The position numbers were made by a program, and so were the translations under genes. This document shows, one piece after another, positions 7,865 to 14,634 of a stretch of 41,810 nucleotides of DNA. The notes beneath the pieces were generated by a model that worked only from the letters and a program-made list of their open reading frames with translations, was not told the DNA's origin and made no database searches. The stretch spans positions 1-41,810 of the forward strand of contig JAUSJK010000083.1 in the NCBI GenBank assembly GCA_030647255.1. The letters are read 5' to 3'. Each line of letters starts with the position of its first letter. Positions within the stretch are counted from its first letter, which is position 1. The DNA is from a bacterium (GTDB lineage Bacteria > Patescibacteriota > Microgenomatia > UBA1406 > GWC2-37-13).

Positions 7865-8871
7865 TCACTCTCAGTCGATCTTACTTTCCTGAATATCAAG
7901 TACAGAATGAGAAACATGATAGCGAGTCCTATAGTCAGCTTAACTGGAAAGACGAGAAAGGATGTTGAGGCGTTGAGAATCCCAGTATTTTCGCCAAAAT
8001 TTATAGTTGTAGACAGTTTATAATTCCCAAGGAAAAAACCGGCGAGAGTTAGAGTATTGGAGGCTTTACAGAGCCTCATATTTTTATCATCCTGACAGTC
8101 AATCATTGCCGATGGAGTAGCCAAAATTGTCCGTTGTGAATGTGCGAGAATATTTTGAGGAATGAGATCGTACGTGGCGATTTCTCCAAAACTTCCCTTC
8201 ATTATTATATTCCCATAAGGTTTGATTAAATTGTTGCCGGTATTTTCTAGGGTCAAGATTATTGGGATTTTGTCACCGACGTCAAAAATAGTAAGATTAT
8301 TAAATATTTTTGGCAACGTAAAATGAGGAATTACATTAAACTTGCTAATTCTTCCTTTGACCTCTATATTGCCATCACTTGTTACCGTAATGAGTATGTT
8401 GCTTCCGATCGCAACCTTCGATCGGGGAGACGTATTTCCGTCAAGACTTGGCGGCGCTTGTGTTTCTGAAATAAACGTATAGTAATAATCACCGGCAGGG
8501 GCACCTTCGGGCACCCTCATTCTTAAAAGAAGTTGCTGAGATGTCTTAGTTCTCAAGAAAAAAGGCTTATCCAGCTGTATGTCATTATTGTCGAGTGAAA
8601 ATCTTATAGGTCCTTCAAATTCTTCTTTTATTTTGATATTTCCATTCGAGTCTTTTGGTTCAAATGGGAGTACTTTTGTAGTAATAACCGTCGGGTCTCC
8701 AAAGTTATGAAGTGTGTAGGCGATGAGAACGACTTTTCCAGGTTTGATGGCCATCTCGATGAGAGGAGGAGAGATGGAAAGATCCGCCAATTGAGCAAAG
8801 GACGAGGGAATAAACCTTCCAATGAAAACGAGAAGGAGTAGTAGGCTGATAATGATCTTACTTTTATTCAT
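7858..8871 (-). CDS. Membrane-anchored Ig-like surface protein, second copy
   Basis: 337 residues from the ATG at 8871; the ATG 21 nt upstream would add MLHVQCY, encoded by a heptamer array, and is unlikely. A signal peptide (MNKSKIIISLLLLLVFIGRF ... SSFA) is followed by LADLSISPPLIEMAIKPGKV, the same opening strand pattern as the protein at 1640-2638. A C-terminal transmembrane helix (LTIGLAIMFLILYLIF) and a short basic tail follow. It appears to be a divergent paralogue, and again the gene just upstream encodes a secreted beta-rich protein. Inferred role: anchoring or assembling that secreted partner. No enzyme motif is seen. Confidence 0.75.
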   Translation of the reverse strand: MNKSKIIISLLLLLVFIGRFIPSSFAQLADLSISPPLIEMAIKPGKVVLIAYTLHNFGDPTVITTKVLPFEPKDSNGNIKIKEEFEGPIRFSLDNNDIQLDKPFFLRTKTSQQLLLRMRVPEGAPAGDYYYTFISETQAPPSLDGNTSPRSKVAIGSNILITVTSDGNIEVKGRISKFNVIPHFTLPKIFNNLTIFDVGDKIPIILTLENTGNNLIKPYGNIIMKGSFGEIATYDLIPQNILAHSQRTILATPSAMIDCQDDKNMRLCKASNTLTLAGFFLGNYKLSTTINFGENTGILNASTSFLVFPVKLTIGLAIMFLILYLIFRKVRSTESET

Positions 8872-8892
8872 ATAGCATTGAACATGTAACAC
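8872..8892. repeat. Short heptamer-period array before a start codon
   Basis: Minus-strand units GTTACAT, GTTCAAT, GCTATAT end at the ATG of the anchored surface protein. Confidence 0.5.
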
Positions 8893-8902
8893 TTTTTTTC
8901 TC

Positions 8903-8985
8903 CGTCATCCTGGCTTGTCCAGGATCGTAGTTAATTTATTTCACTACGATTCTGGAGTCGTCGTTTCACTCCTCCCCAGAATGAC
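8903..8985. repeat. Two-hairpin intergenic repeat, copy 3 (short form)
   Basis: Begins CGTCATCCTGG and ends CCAGAATGACG. The arm loops are minimal (ATCCTGGCTTGTCCAGGAT), which makes it the shortest complete copy at about 83 bp and the best view of the core structure. Confidence 0.85.
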
Positions 8986-9005
8986 GATGTGTTTTCTAAC
9001 TTTTT

Positions 9006-9050
9006 ATACCAAATACTAAATACAAAATACTAAATACTGATGACTAATAA
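9006..9050. repeat. Heptamer-period array
   Basis: Units AATACTA, AATACAA, AATACTA, AATACTG at the 3' end of the next minus-strand gene; the array overlaps that gene's last codons. Confidence 0.65.
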
Positions 9051-9784
9051 CTCGGTGTGGCAACAAAATTGATAATTGTCTGATAGCTGCCGCCGGGTTG
9101 AACAGAAGAGATATTTGCTTTAAATGTCATCGTTGCCGTTCTGCCTGTCCCCACATTCGAGTTGCTCATAATGAGGGCCGGCGATTCGGCCGCCGATCTA
9201 TCCGGAAACCGTCGGTAATAATCCGTACTGCTGAATGTTGCCGGTATATCCAAGCCATACATGTTGTATCCAAATCCATAAGCCGAGTTGGATATCCATT
9301 GTCCGGCGGTAGTTTCATCACAGCTCGTATCACAACTGGTATCGGGTATCTGGGAACCTGTTTGTGTTTGAAGAGGCGTTTCTTCTATTCCGGTGACCTG
9401 GTATGCACCCGCGCCTCCAAATGTAACGGTAAGATTGGTTGTCGCTGTTGACGGACTATTAGGACTAAGTGCGCCTAAGTTTATATTTGTACTTGAGAGA
9501 GAAAACCGAAAAGGGATAATAGAGTGAATATACTGAAATCCGGCTTTAATAATGTATCCGGTCGAGTCGAATTGGCCAAATGCAGTTTGACCTATGGTTG
9601 TGTCTAAATTATAACTTGTCGATGTCTGACTTTTTGCTCCTAAATTGACGTTGCCAAATTCTATGCGATACTGCGTAGATTCGAGATTGTCAGCGTGTGC
9701 AATATGAGGATTTACCCATATAAGGAGAGCGAAGATAATGAGAGCGAAGGTCGATCTATAGATACAACATGAAACGTGTGACAT
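9044..9784 (-). CDS. Secreted beta-rich surface protein
   Basis: 246 residues. The N-terminus MSHVSCCIYRSTFALIIFALLIWVNPHIAHA acts as a signal peptide; its first residues are encoded by heptamer units (GTCACAC, GTTTCAT, GTTGTAT). No later Met gives a signal sequence, so this start is kept. The mature part has DNLESTQYRIEFGNVNLGAK, then STSYNLDTTIGQTAFGQF, a strand-rich pattern seen in exported proteins of this group. A second beta domain follows (FRFSLSSTNINLGALSPNSP ... LTVTFGGAGAYQVTGIEE) with a Cys pair (DTSCDTSCDE). It lies upstream of the anchored Ig-like gene, the same arrangement as at 1640-4142. Function unknown. Confidence 0.7.
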   Translation of the reverse strand: MSHVSCCIYRSTFALIIFALLIWVNPHIAHADNLESTQYRIEFGNVNLGAKSQTSTSYNLDTTIGQTAFGQFDSTGYIIKAGFQYIHSIIPFRFSLSSTNINLGALSPNSPSTATTNLTVTFGGAGAYQVTGIEETPLQTQTGSQIPDTSCDTSCDETTAGQWISNSAYGFGYNMYGLDIPATFSSTDYYRRFPDRSAAESPALIMSNSNVGTGRTATMTFKANISSVQPGGSYQTIINFVATPSY

Positions 9785-9797
9785 TATTTATTATCTC

Positions 9798-9911
9798 CGT
9801 CATCCTGGTAAGTCCTTCTACTTTGCTCAGGACGCATCCAGGATCGTTGTGAATGAATTAACTACGATTCTGGAGTCTCCCGACGTCAAACCTCGGGATC
9901 CCCAGAATGAC
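9798..9911. repeat. Two-hairpin intergenic repeat, copy 4
   Basis: Begins CGTCATCCTGG and ends CCAGAATGAC. The ATTCTGG arm carries a nested CTCCCGACG/CCTCGGGATC stem that is shared in variant form with the copies at 37464 and 39009. Confidence 0.85.
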
Positions 9912-9928
9912 AATATTCTTTTTAACTT

Positions 9929-10609
9929 CTAACTACCTTCTTCCGTCTTTCCTTCAGGGTTTTTTTCAAACTGGTCTATCATTCGCTCAAGTCTATTGGC
10001 ATGTTTTTTGATTTCTGCCAGTTCTTCGTCACCCATAAAATTTTCTGCAGCGTCTTTGATAGATTTGACATGATTTTTAATAACCAAAGCCATAAAAAGT
10101 AACGTGTTTTGATCTTGTTGCGTTACTTTTGTAGAAAGTTTTTGAATATGCGACCCCGATTGACGTATTTGTATATATTCTTGCCCCATAAAAAGAGCTA
10201 AAGGTGATATGAAGGCGATAGAAATGACCGGGATGAGAGACTCAAATGAGGCGGTTTCGGGAAGAGTAAGCAGAAACATTACAATATAACCCACCGTGAG
10301 AGTAAGAGAAATAAACGGTTCCAAAAGAAGGCTTGCTGCGAAAAGGAGAAAATAAAGCAGAAAGAAAAAATGAGATTCCGTACCTCCTGTGACGATGACG
10401 ACACTTGTCACGACAAATGTAAAGATGACAGACTCTAACAGTTTCGACTGGATACCTCGGGGAATGATAATTTTTTTGCTGACGTACAAAATAAGAAAAA
10501 GTGCCGCCGCTACCTGCAGATCATATTCTTTTAGAGGAGATTTAGAAAAAAAAAGGGAGAGAAATATAACACATATAAGAATTATGGAGTGGATGAGTTC
10601 CTTGGGCAT
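9929..10609 (-). CDS. Polytopic membrane protein resembling a sensor-kinase input module
   Basis: 226 residues. About six transmembrane helices span residues 5-145; the stretch VIVTGGTESHFFFLLYFLLF resembles membrane sensor domains of histidine kinases and GGDEF proteins. The C-terminal 65 residues form two amphipathic helices (NTLLFMALVIKNHVKSIKDA; ELAEIKKHANRLERMIDQFE) that look like a degenerate kinase dimerisation hairpin with His180. There is no ATP-binding domain, so it cannot be a complete kinase. It may be a signalling remnant or a scaffold. The gene diverges from secE. The call rests on topology and is only a suggestion. Confidence 0.6.
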   Translation of the reverse strand: MPKELIHSIILICVIFLSLFFSKSPLKEYDLQVAAALFLILYVSKKIIIPRGIQSKLLESVIFTFVVTSVVIVTGGTESHFFFLLYFLLFAASLLLEPFISLTLTVGYIVMFLLTLPETASFESLIPVISIAFISPLALFMGQEYIQIRQSGSHIQKLSTKVTQQDQNTLLFMALVIKNHVKSIKDAAENFMGDEELAEIKKHANRLERMIDQFEKNPEGKTEEGS

Positions 10610-10621
10610 AATATATTTGAG

Positions 10622-10660
10622 TATATAGTATTTCGTATTTAGTATCTAGTATTTAGTATG
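10622..10660. repeat. Heptamer-period array
   Basis: Units such as AGTATTT, AGTATCT, AGTATTT, AGTATGA on the left flank of repeat copy 5, in the divergent region upstream of secE. Confidence 0.65.
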
Positions 10661-10672
10661 AAAAAAATGCTT

Positions 10673-10788
10673 CGTCATTCTGGGGAGGAATAGTTCGACG
10701 AGCTCACTATGACGACTCCAGAATCGTAGTTACTTTGTTGACAACGATCCTGGATGCGTCTCGCTTTGCTCGACTTACCAGGATGACG
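10673..10788. repeat. Two-hairpin intergenic repeat, copy 5
   Basis: Begins CGTCATTCTGG and ends CCAGGATGACG. The first loop contains AGTTCGACGAGCTCACTATG. Heptamer arrays flank it on both sides. Confidence 0.85.
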
Positions 10789-10811
10789 TAATAAAGAGAA
10801 ATATGTGTTTT

Positions 10812-10850
10812 ATGTTACATGTTCTATGTTACACGTTTCATATTTCACAT
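10812..10850. repeat. Heptamer-period array upstream of secE
   Basis: Units GTTACAT, GTTCTAT, GTTACAC, GTTTCAT. It occupies the -60 to -21 region relative to the secE ATG, where a -35 element would sit. Confidence 0.65.
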
Positions 10851-10858
10851 CTCTATGC

Positions 10859-10864
10859 TACAAT
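10859..10864 (+). promoter_or_regulatory. -10 box for leaderless secE operon
   Basis: TACAAT, then 6 nt, then the ATG at 10871. There is no Shine-Dalgarno sequence. No good TTGACA is seen 17 nt upstream, where the heptamer array lies. Confidence 0.55.
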
Positions 10865-10870
10865 AGTTCA

Positions 10871-11071
10871 ATGAGTAAAAATGTACCTGTCAAGGCTGGT
10901 ATGGCTTCAGACATTATTGAAGAGCTGAAGAAGGTTAGCTGGCCCAGCAGGAAGGAGACGATCAGGCTCACTGTGATCGTGATTTCTATCTCCTTGATTA
11001 TTGGTCTGTACATAGGTATAATAGACATCCTATTGACGAAAGGTCTAGAATTATTAACGAAAATGAGGTAA
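10871..11071 (+). CDS. secE: Preprotein translocase subunit SecE
   Basis: 66 residues from the ATG at 10871. A longer frame from 10805 would translate the heptamer array (MFYVTCSMLHVSYF...) and is rejected. The conserved SecE motif IIEELKKVSWPSRKETIRLT precedes a single transmembrane helix (VIVISISLIIGLYIGIIDIL). SecE clamps the SecY channel of the Sec translocon. The size matches the short bacterial form. It heads the classical secE-nusG-rplK-rplA cluster, which supports the identity. A -10 box 6 nt before the ATG suggests a leaderless transcript. Confidence 0.93.
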   Translation: MSKNVPVKAGMASDIIEELKKVSWPSRKETIRLTVIVISISLIIGLYIGIIDILLTKGLELLTKMR

Positions 11072-11109
11072 TATTCTACTTGAATTTTCAGTTTTAATTT
11101 TTAATTTGC

Positions 11110-11703
11110 ATGAACGATACTGCTCAGGATAAGCCGGAAGAAGTGACGCCACCAGAACTACCAGTTGCTTCATCTTCAATGTTGGGTAAATGGTATGTGA
11201 TACACGTACAAACAGGCTACGAAGGACGTGTAAAGCAGGCGTTGGAACAAAGAATCAAGAGTCTTGGAGTCGAAGACAAGATATTTGATATTGTCGTTCC
11301 AACGAGAGAGATCATAGTGGTAAAAAAAGGAAAAAAGTCAAAAGCAACGGAAAAAGTCTTCCCTGGCTATGTGCTTATTAGGATGATTTTGGACGATAAC
11401 TCCTGGCTTGTGGTACGAACAACGGAAGGTGTGACGGGATTTGTAGGTGCAGGACTCAAACCGACTCCGATATCTGAAAAAGAGGTTCAAGCGATCATGA
11501 AGTTTGTTACCCAGGAACAACCCAAGTTTAAAACTAAATTTTCTCCGGGAGAAGCCGTCAAGATTACGGAAGGTCCTTTTGCAGACTTTTTGGGGACGAT
11601 TGAGTCAATTGATGAAAAAAGAGGCAAAGTACGAGTGCTCGTATCGATATTTGACCGTGAAACACCCGTCGAGCTAGATTTCTTACAAGTGGCAAAATTA
11701 TAA
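11110..11703 (+). CDS. nusG: Transcription termination/antitermination protein NusG
   Basis: 197 residues. An acidic, Pro-rich 25-residue lead ([20 protein letters not shown]) precedes the NGN domain ([20 protein letters not shown] ... FPGYVLIRM ... [12 protein letters not shown]) and a C-terminal KOW domain ([20 protein letters not shown] ... [17 protein letters not shown]). NusG binds RNA polymerase to aid elongation and links it to the ribosome or Rho. It lies 38 bp after secE and 4 bp before rplK, the conserved order. No Shine-Dalgarno sequence precedes the ATG; the spacer is AT-rich. Confidence 0.95.
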   Translation: MNDTAQDKPEEVTPPELPVASSSMLGKWYVIHVQTGYEGRVKQALEQRIKSLGVEDKIFDIVVPTREIIVVKKGKKSKATEKVFPGYVLIRMILDDNSWLVVRTTEGVTGFVGAGLKPTPISEKEVQAIMKFVTQEQPKFKTKFSPGEAVKITEGPFADFLGTIESIDEKRGKVRVLVSIFDRETPVELDFLQVAKL

Positions 11704-11707
11704 AAGT

Positions 11708-12133
11708 ATGGCTAAAAAGGTAAAAACAATAATCAAATTGAATCTTTCGGCTGGTGAGGCAACTCCGGCACCGCCTGTTGGTCCCGCATTGGGACAGCAC
11801 GGTGTGCCTATCATGGAGTTTATTAAAGAATACAATGCTAAAACTGCCAAGCTCAAAGGTCAGATAATACCGGCAGTGATCACCGTATATGAAGACAGAA
11901 GTTTCACGTTCATCACCAAACTTCCGCCTGTCTCCGCCATGATTAAGAAAGAAATTGCTCTCCAGAAAGGATCCGGCAGACCAAATACGGAAAAAGTAGG
12001 CAAGTTATCCAAAGCTCAAGTTGAGAAAATAGCCACAGAAAAGTTAAACGATCTCAATACTGATACAGTGGCGGCAGGTATGAAGATAGTCGCCGGCACG
12101 GCGAGAAGTATGGGAGTAGATGTAGAGAATTAA
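11708..12133 (+). CDS. rplK: 50S ribosomal protein L11
   Basis: 141 residues, the usual length. The opening [20 protein letters not shown] followed by [18 protein letters not shown], then [18 protein letters not shown] and the C-terminal [11 protein letters not shown] are diagnostic for L11. L11 binds the GTPase-associated region of 23S rRNA with its C-terminal domain. It is part of the secE-nusG-rplK-rplA operon, starting 4 bp after the nusG stop. No truncation or odd residues are visible. Confidence 0.97.
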   Translation: MAKKVKTIIKLNLSAGEATPAPPVGPALGQHGVPIMEFIKEYNAKTAKLKGQIIPAVITVYEDRSFTFITKLPPVSAMIKKEIALQKGSGRPNTEKVGKLSKAQVEKIATEKLNDLNTDTVAAGMKIVAGTARSMGVDVEN

Positions 12134-12148
12134 TTTTTAACTAAATAT

Positions 12149-12940
12149 ATGGGTAAAATCAGAACGAGAACAATCGGCATGGAAGATGTAGAAGAAGAGC
12201 AAAAAAAAGAACAGAAAAAGCGTTCGATGGAGAAAAAAATGGATAAAAAGAAAAAAACCGATAAGAAACCGGAAGAGGTAGTCGTGGAAGAAACAAAAAA
12301 AGAAGCTCCTAAAAAAATTGAGAAGAAAGAAAAGAAAATAGTTGCTCATGTCCGTGGGAAAAACTACACCAAAGCCAAAAAAACTATTGATATCAAGAAG
12401 ATGTATTCTCTTCAAGAAGCTGTAGAAATCCTTAAAAAAATAAAATATGCAGGCTTCGATGAATCGGTCGAACTTCATGTAAATGTAAACGAAGAGGGAC
12501 TCAAGGGAGAGGTGGAATTTCCTTACGTGACAGGTAAAACACTTCGCATTGAAGTTGTCAGTGACAAACTCCTTGCCGATTTAGAGGAAGGCAAGATCAA
12601 TTTTGATATTCTCATCACGCATCCTTCTTTTATGCCCAAACTGGCCAAATTTGCAAAAGTACTTGGTCCGAAAGGTCTCATGCCCAATCCTAAAGCGGGT
12701 ACCATATCGCCCAACCCTGAAGAAGTGGTAAAAAAATTCCAAAAAGGGACTGTTAAATGGAAAACAGAGCTAAAAGCTCCCATTGTTCACCAGATGGTAG
12801 CCAAAATATCACATGAAAATACTGCGATTGTAACGAATGCCATCAAACTTATAGAATCCATTAGTCTGCCTCATATAAAAACGGCCTACATGAAGACCAC
12901 AATGAGTCCCTCTGTCAAAATAGATCTTGAGAAGGTATGA
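12149..12940 (+). CDS. rplA: 50S ribosomal protein L1 with charged N-terminal extension and shortened domain II
   Basis: 263 residues. About the first 70 are a Lys/Glu-rich extension (EEEQKKEQKKRSMEKKMDKK, then AHVRGKNYTKAKK) not found in standard L1. The L1 core follows: YSLQEAVEILKKIKYAGFDE, the domain II entry EVEFPYVTGKTLRIEV, and KVLGPKGLMPNPKAGTISPN, which is the rRNA-binding signature. Between LRIEVVSD and INFDILITHP the protein is about 18 residues shorter than typical bacterial L1, which has an AKxAGAD-like segment there. L1 forms the mobile stalk near the E site and usually represses its own operon. The usual next genes, rplJ and rplL, do not follow; a repeat element and an opposite-strand gene do. 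Confidence 0.93.
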   Translation: MGKIRTRTIGMEDVEEEQKKEQKKRSMEKKMDKKKKTDKKPEEVVVEETKKEAPKKIEKKEKKIVAHVRGKNYTKAKKTIDIKKMYSLQEAVEILKKIKYAGFDESVELHVNVNEEGLKGEVEFPYVTGKTLRIEVVSDKLLADLEEGKINFDILITHPSFMPKLAKFAKVLGPKGLMPNPKAGTISPNPEEVVKKFQKGTVKWKTELKAPIVHQMVAKISHENTAIVTNAIKLIESISLPHIKTAYMKTTMSPSVKIDLEKV

Positions 12941-12956
12941 TATCCTTCAGTGAGTC

Positions 12957-13074
12957 AGTCATTCTGGGGAGGAATAGTTCGACAAGCTCACTATGACGAC
13001 TCCAGAATCGTAGTTAATTAATTCACAACAATCCTGAGCAAGACCCAAAGGGTCCCCTTTGGGGCCAGGATGAC
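12957..13074. repeat. Two-hairpin intergenic repeat, copy 6
   Basis: Begins GTCATTCTGG and ends CCAGGATGAC. It lies 17 bp past the rplA stop between convergent genes. The second loop carries an AAGGGTCCCCTTTGGGGCC stem. It may act as the transcript end for the ribosomal operon, though no T-run is present. Confidence 0.85.
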
Positions 13075-13082
13075 GTCAATGA

Positions 13083-13787
13083 CTAAAGTTTAAATCTTCT
13101 CCTCGCTTCGGAGACGATTACATTTGCCGCATCTTCGATACTTGTGTATTTACCTGTTTTAATAATCAAGTCAAAATCATGTATATTGCGTGGATCTCTA
13201 TTATAGACAGATTTAATAAATTCATACCTCTCTTTGTCTGCTGTATCTATTCTCTTGATAGCTTCATTCTGAGAGATCTTTTCAAACTGCATCATCCATT
13301 CAATTCTTTGTGTACGTTCGGCAATAACACCGATCTTGAGACCTTCGGGAAAAAGGAATCGGGCACCACGTCCCACGACAATAGCATGGCCTCTGTGACC
13401 GATGGTAGAGAGTATTTTCAGGAGATGTTTATGATAACTTCCCAGACTCATGTATTTTTTGCCAAAAAAATCAGCAACGATTTCCTCGATAAGAGGAATA
13501 TTGCGCTCATCGACCTCCTTGATGAGCTCCTCATTTAAATCTGTTTCTTTGGCGATCTGAGCGACTACTTGTTCATGGTAGACTTCCCAAGGATTACCCA
13601 ATTTTTTAGCTACCAGATAGGCGACAGGTCTGCCTCCCGAACCTTTTTCACGTGCGATAGTGATAAGAGGAAGTACAGAGGGAGAAGAGTCTGAGAATCG
13701 CTTGACCGGGCGAAGAAGATTGCGGTTTATCAGGTCAAATATTTTTTTCACCTTTCCGATTATAGGACTGGAATTCCGACTTTGCAA
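13083..13787 (-). CDS. Cytidylate kinase-like family protein
   Basis: 234 residues. After a basic 40-residue lead comes LPLITIAREKGSGGRPVAYL, the P-loop opening typical of the cytidylate-kinase-like family, then VVAQIAKETDLNEELIKEVD. Next is HAIVVGRGARFLFPEGLKIG, followed by AERTQRIEWMMQ, the basic lid-like segment IDTADKERYEFIKSVYNRDP and a closing DFDLIIKTGKYTSIEDAA. These fit a nucleoside-phosphate kinase fold, although proteins of this family have no settled substrate and are distinct from canonical Cmk. The gene is convergent to the ribosomal operon and divergent from the HEPN-like gene. Confidence 0.8.
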   Translation of the reverse strand: MQSRNSSPIIGKVKKIFDLINRNLLRPVKRFSDSSPSVLPLITIAREKGSGGRPVAYLVAKKLGNPWEVYHEQVVAQIAKETDLNEELIKEVDERNIPLIEEIVADFFGKKYMSLGSYHKHLLKILSTIGHRGHAIVVGRGARFLFPEGLKIGVIAERTQRIEWMMQFEKISQNEAIKRIDTADKERYEFIKSVYNRDPRNIHDFDLIIKTGKYTSIEDAANVIVSEARRRFKL

Positions 13788-13824
13788 GGGAAGATAAGTT
13801 AGGCGTCAGGAGTTAAAAACACAT

Positions 13825-13930
13825 CGTCATTCTGGGGCGGAGAGAAGCGACGACTCCAGAATAGTAGTTAATTATTTCACAACGATACTGGATACGTCCT
13901 GAGCAACGCCGAAGGACTTACCAGGATGAC
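13825..13930. repeat. Two-hairpin intergenic repeat, copy 7
   Basis: Begins CGTCATTCTGG and ends CCAGGATGAC. It shares the left flank AGGAGTTAAAAA-(G)CACAT with the copy at 39009, so the repeated unit is longer than the hairpins. Confidence 0.85.
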
Positions 13931-13941
13931 AAAGATAAAAA

Positions 13942-13982
13942 AATGTTACATGTTACCTTGTTACATGTTCAATGTTACATGT
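13942..13982. repeat. Heptamer-period array upstream of the HEPN-like gene
   Basis: Units GTTACAT, GTTACCT, GTTACAT, GTTCAAT, GTTACAT, ending two bases before the TATAAT box. Confidence 0.65.
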
Positions 13983-13983
13983 G

Positions 13984-13989
13984 TATAAT
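13984..13989 (+). promoter_or_regulatory. -10 box for leaderless HEPN-like gene
   Basis: Perfect TATAAT, then 6 nt, then the ATG at 13996. The heptamer array fills the -35 region. Confidence 0.6.
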
Positions 13990-13995
13990 GATCAT

Positions 13996-14481
13996 ATGAA
14001 AACTCCCGATTCTTATGGCGATTTTTGGAACTATCTTTCCCAAAATCAAAAAGATCTCATTCTTGAGGGTAACTACCTGATGAATGACGTCATCAGGCAC
14101 CACAACTATACGTTCAAAGACTACTCTTTTCTGGTATTTCCCTACGCAAAAGCTTACGAGGGTTTTCTCAAACAACTTTTTAAAGATGTCAAATTTTTCT
14201 CCCATCTTGACTATATTTCAGATCATTTGCGGCTAGGTAAACTTTTATCTCCCAATCTTATTCTTAAGCTTGGAGACAGATCTCTCTATGTTCAAATAGA
14301 AAAGACAGCGGGAAAAGAAGTAGCGGAGAAAATTTGGCAGACGTGGAAAATGGGTAGAAATGAGATATTTCATTACTTTCCGCACAATCTAAAATCGATT
14401 ACGTTTGAAGAAGCGGAGACAATAGTCGATGAGATTGTGGAGACAATGGAAGAAGCATTTCAAAAACTTAAGAAGAACTAG
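13996..14481 (+). CDS. HEPN-like protein (RnlA-toxin-like fold suggested)
   Basis: 161 residues from the ATG at 13996, chosen because it lies 6 nt after a perfect TATAAT; the upstream ATG translates heptamer repeat. It is all-helical in appearance, with AYEGFLKQLFKDV in the centre and MGRNEIFHYFPHN near residues 119-131. The R121-N122-x3-H126 pattern matches the R-x4-6-H motif of HEPN ribonucleases. HEPN proteins are often RNA-cutting toxins or defence effectors. No antitoxin gene adjoins it: the next gene is a P-type ATPase after a repeat element. It could be a stand-alone housekeeping HEPN protein instead. Confidence 0.6.
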   Translation: MKTPDSYGDFWNYLSQNQKDLILEGNYLMNDVIRHHNYTFKDYSFLVFPYAKAYEGFLKQLFKDVKFFSHLDYISDHLRLGKLLSPNLILKLGDRSLYVQIEKTAGKEVAEKIWQTWKMGRNEIFHYFPHNLKSITFEEAETIVDEIVETMEEAFQKLKKN

Positions 14482-14486
14482 GAATC

Positions 14487-14611
14487 CGTCATTCTGGTAA
14501 GTCCTGAGCGAAGTCGAAGGACGCATCCAGAATCCGTATTTAATTCACAACGATTCTGGAGTCACTTCGCCAGGTGCAAGACTGTACCTGGCTTCGTTCC
14601 CCAGAATGACG
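14487..14611. repeat. Two-hairpin intergenic repeat, copy 8
   Basis: Begins CGTCATTCTGG and ends CCAGAATGACG. Both arms are of the ATTCTGG type. It includes the core CCTGAGCGAAGTCGAAGGA, the closest intergenic match to the segment found inside leuS. Confidence 0.85.
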
Positions 14612-14613
14612 AT

Positions 14614-14619
14614 TATAAT
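14614..14619 (+). promoter_or_regulatory. -10 box for the P-type ATPase gene
   Basis: TATAAT 15 nt before the ATG at 14635, just outside the repeat element. The predicted leader is about 9 nt. Confidence 0.45.
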
Positions 14620-14634
14620 AAATATTTAGATTTT

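Noticed and set aside
10805-10870. N-terminal extension of SecE
   Set aside because: It translates the heptamer array, and a -10 box lies inside it; the ATG at 10871 gives a normal SecE.
12137-12478. Phe-rich minus-strand frame opposite rplA
   Set aside because: It is the mirror of the Lys-rich L1 extension (AAA/AAG read as TTT/CTT).
13996-14481. Complete HEPN/MNT toxin-antitoxin pair
   Set aside because: No nucleotidyltransferase or other antitoxin gene adjoins it; only the HEPN-like gene is present.
5071-14611. Regularly recurring repeats as a CRISPR array
   Set aside because: Spacing is set by genes, the repeats are structured and variable, and there are no unique spacers of uniform length.
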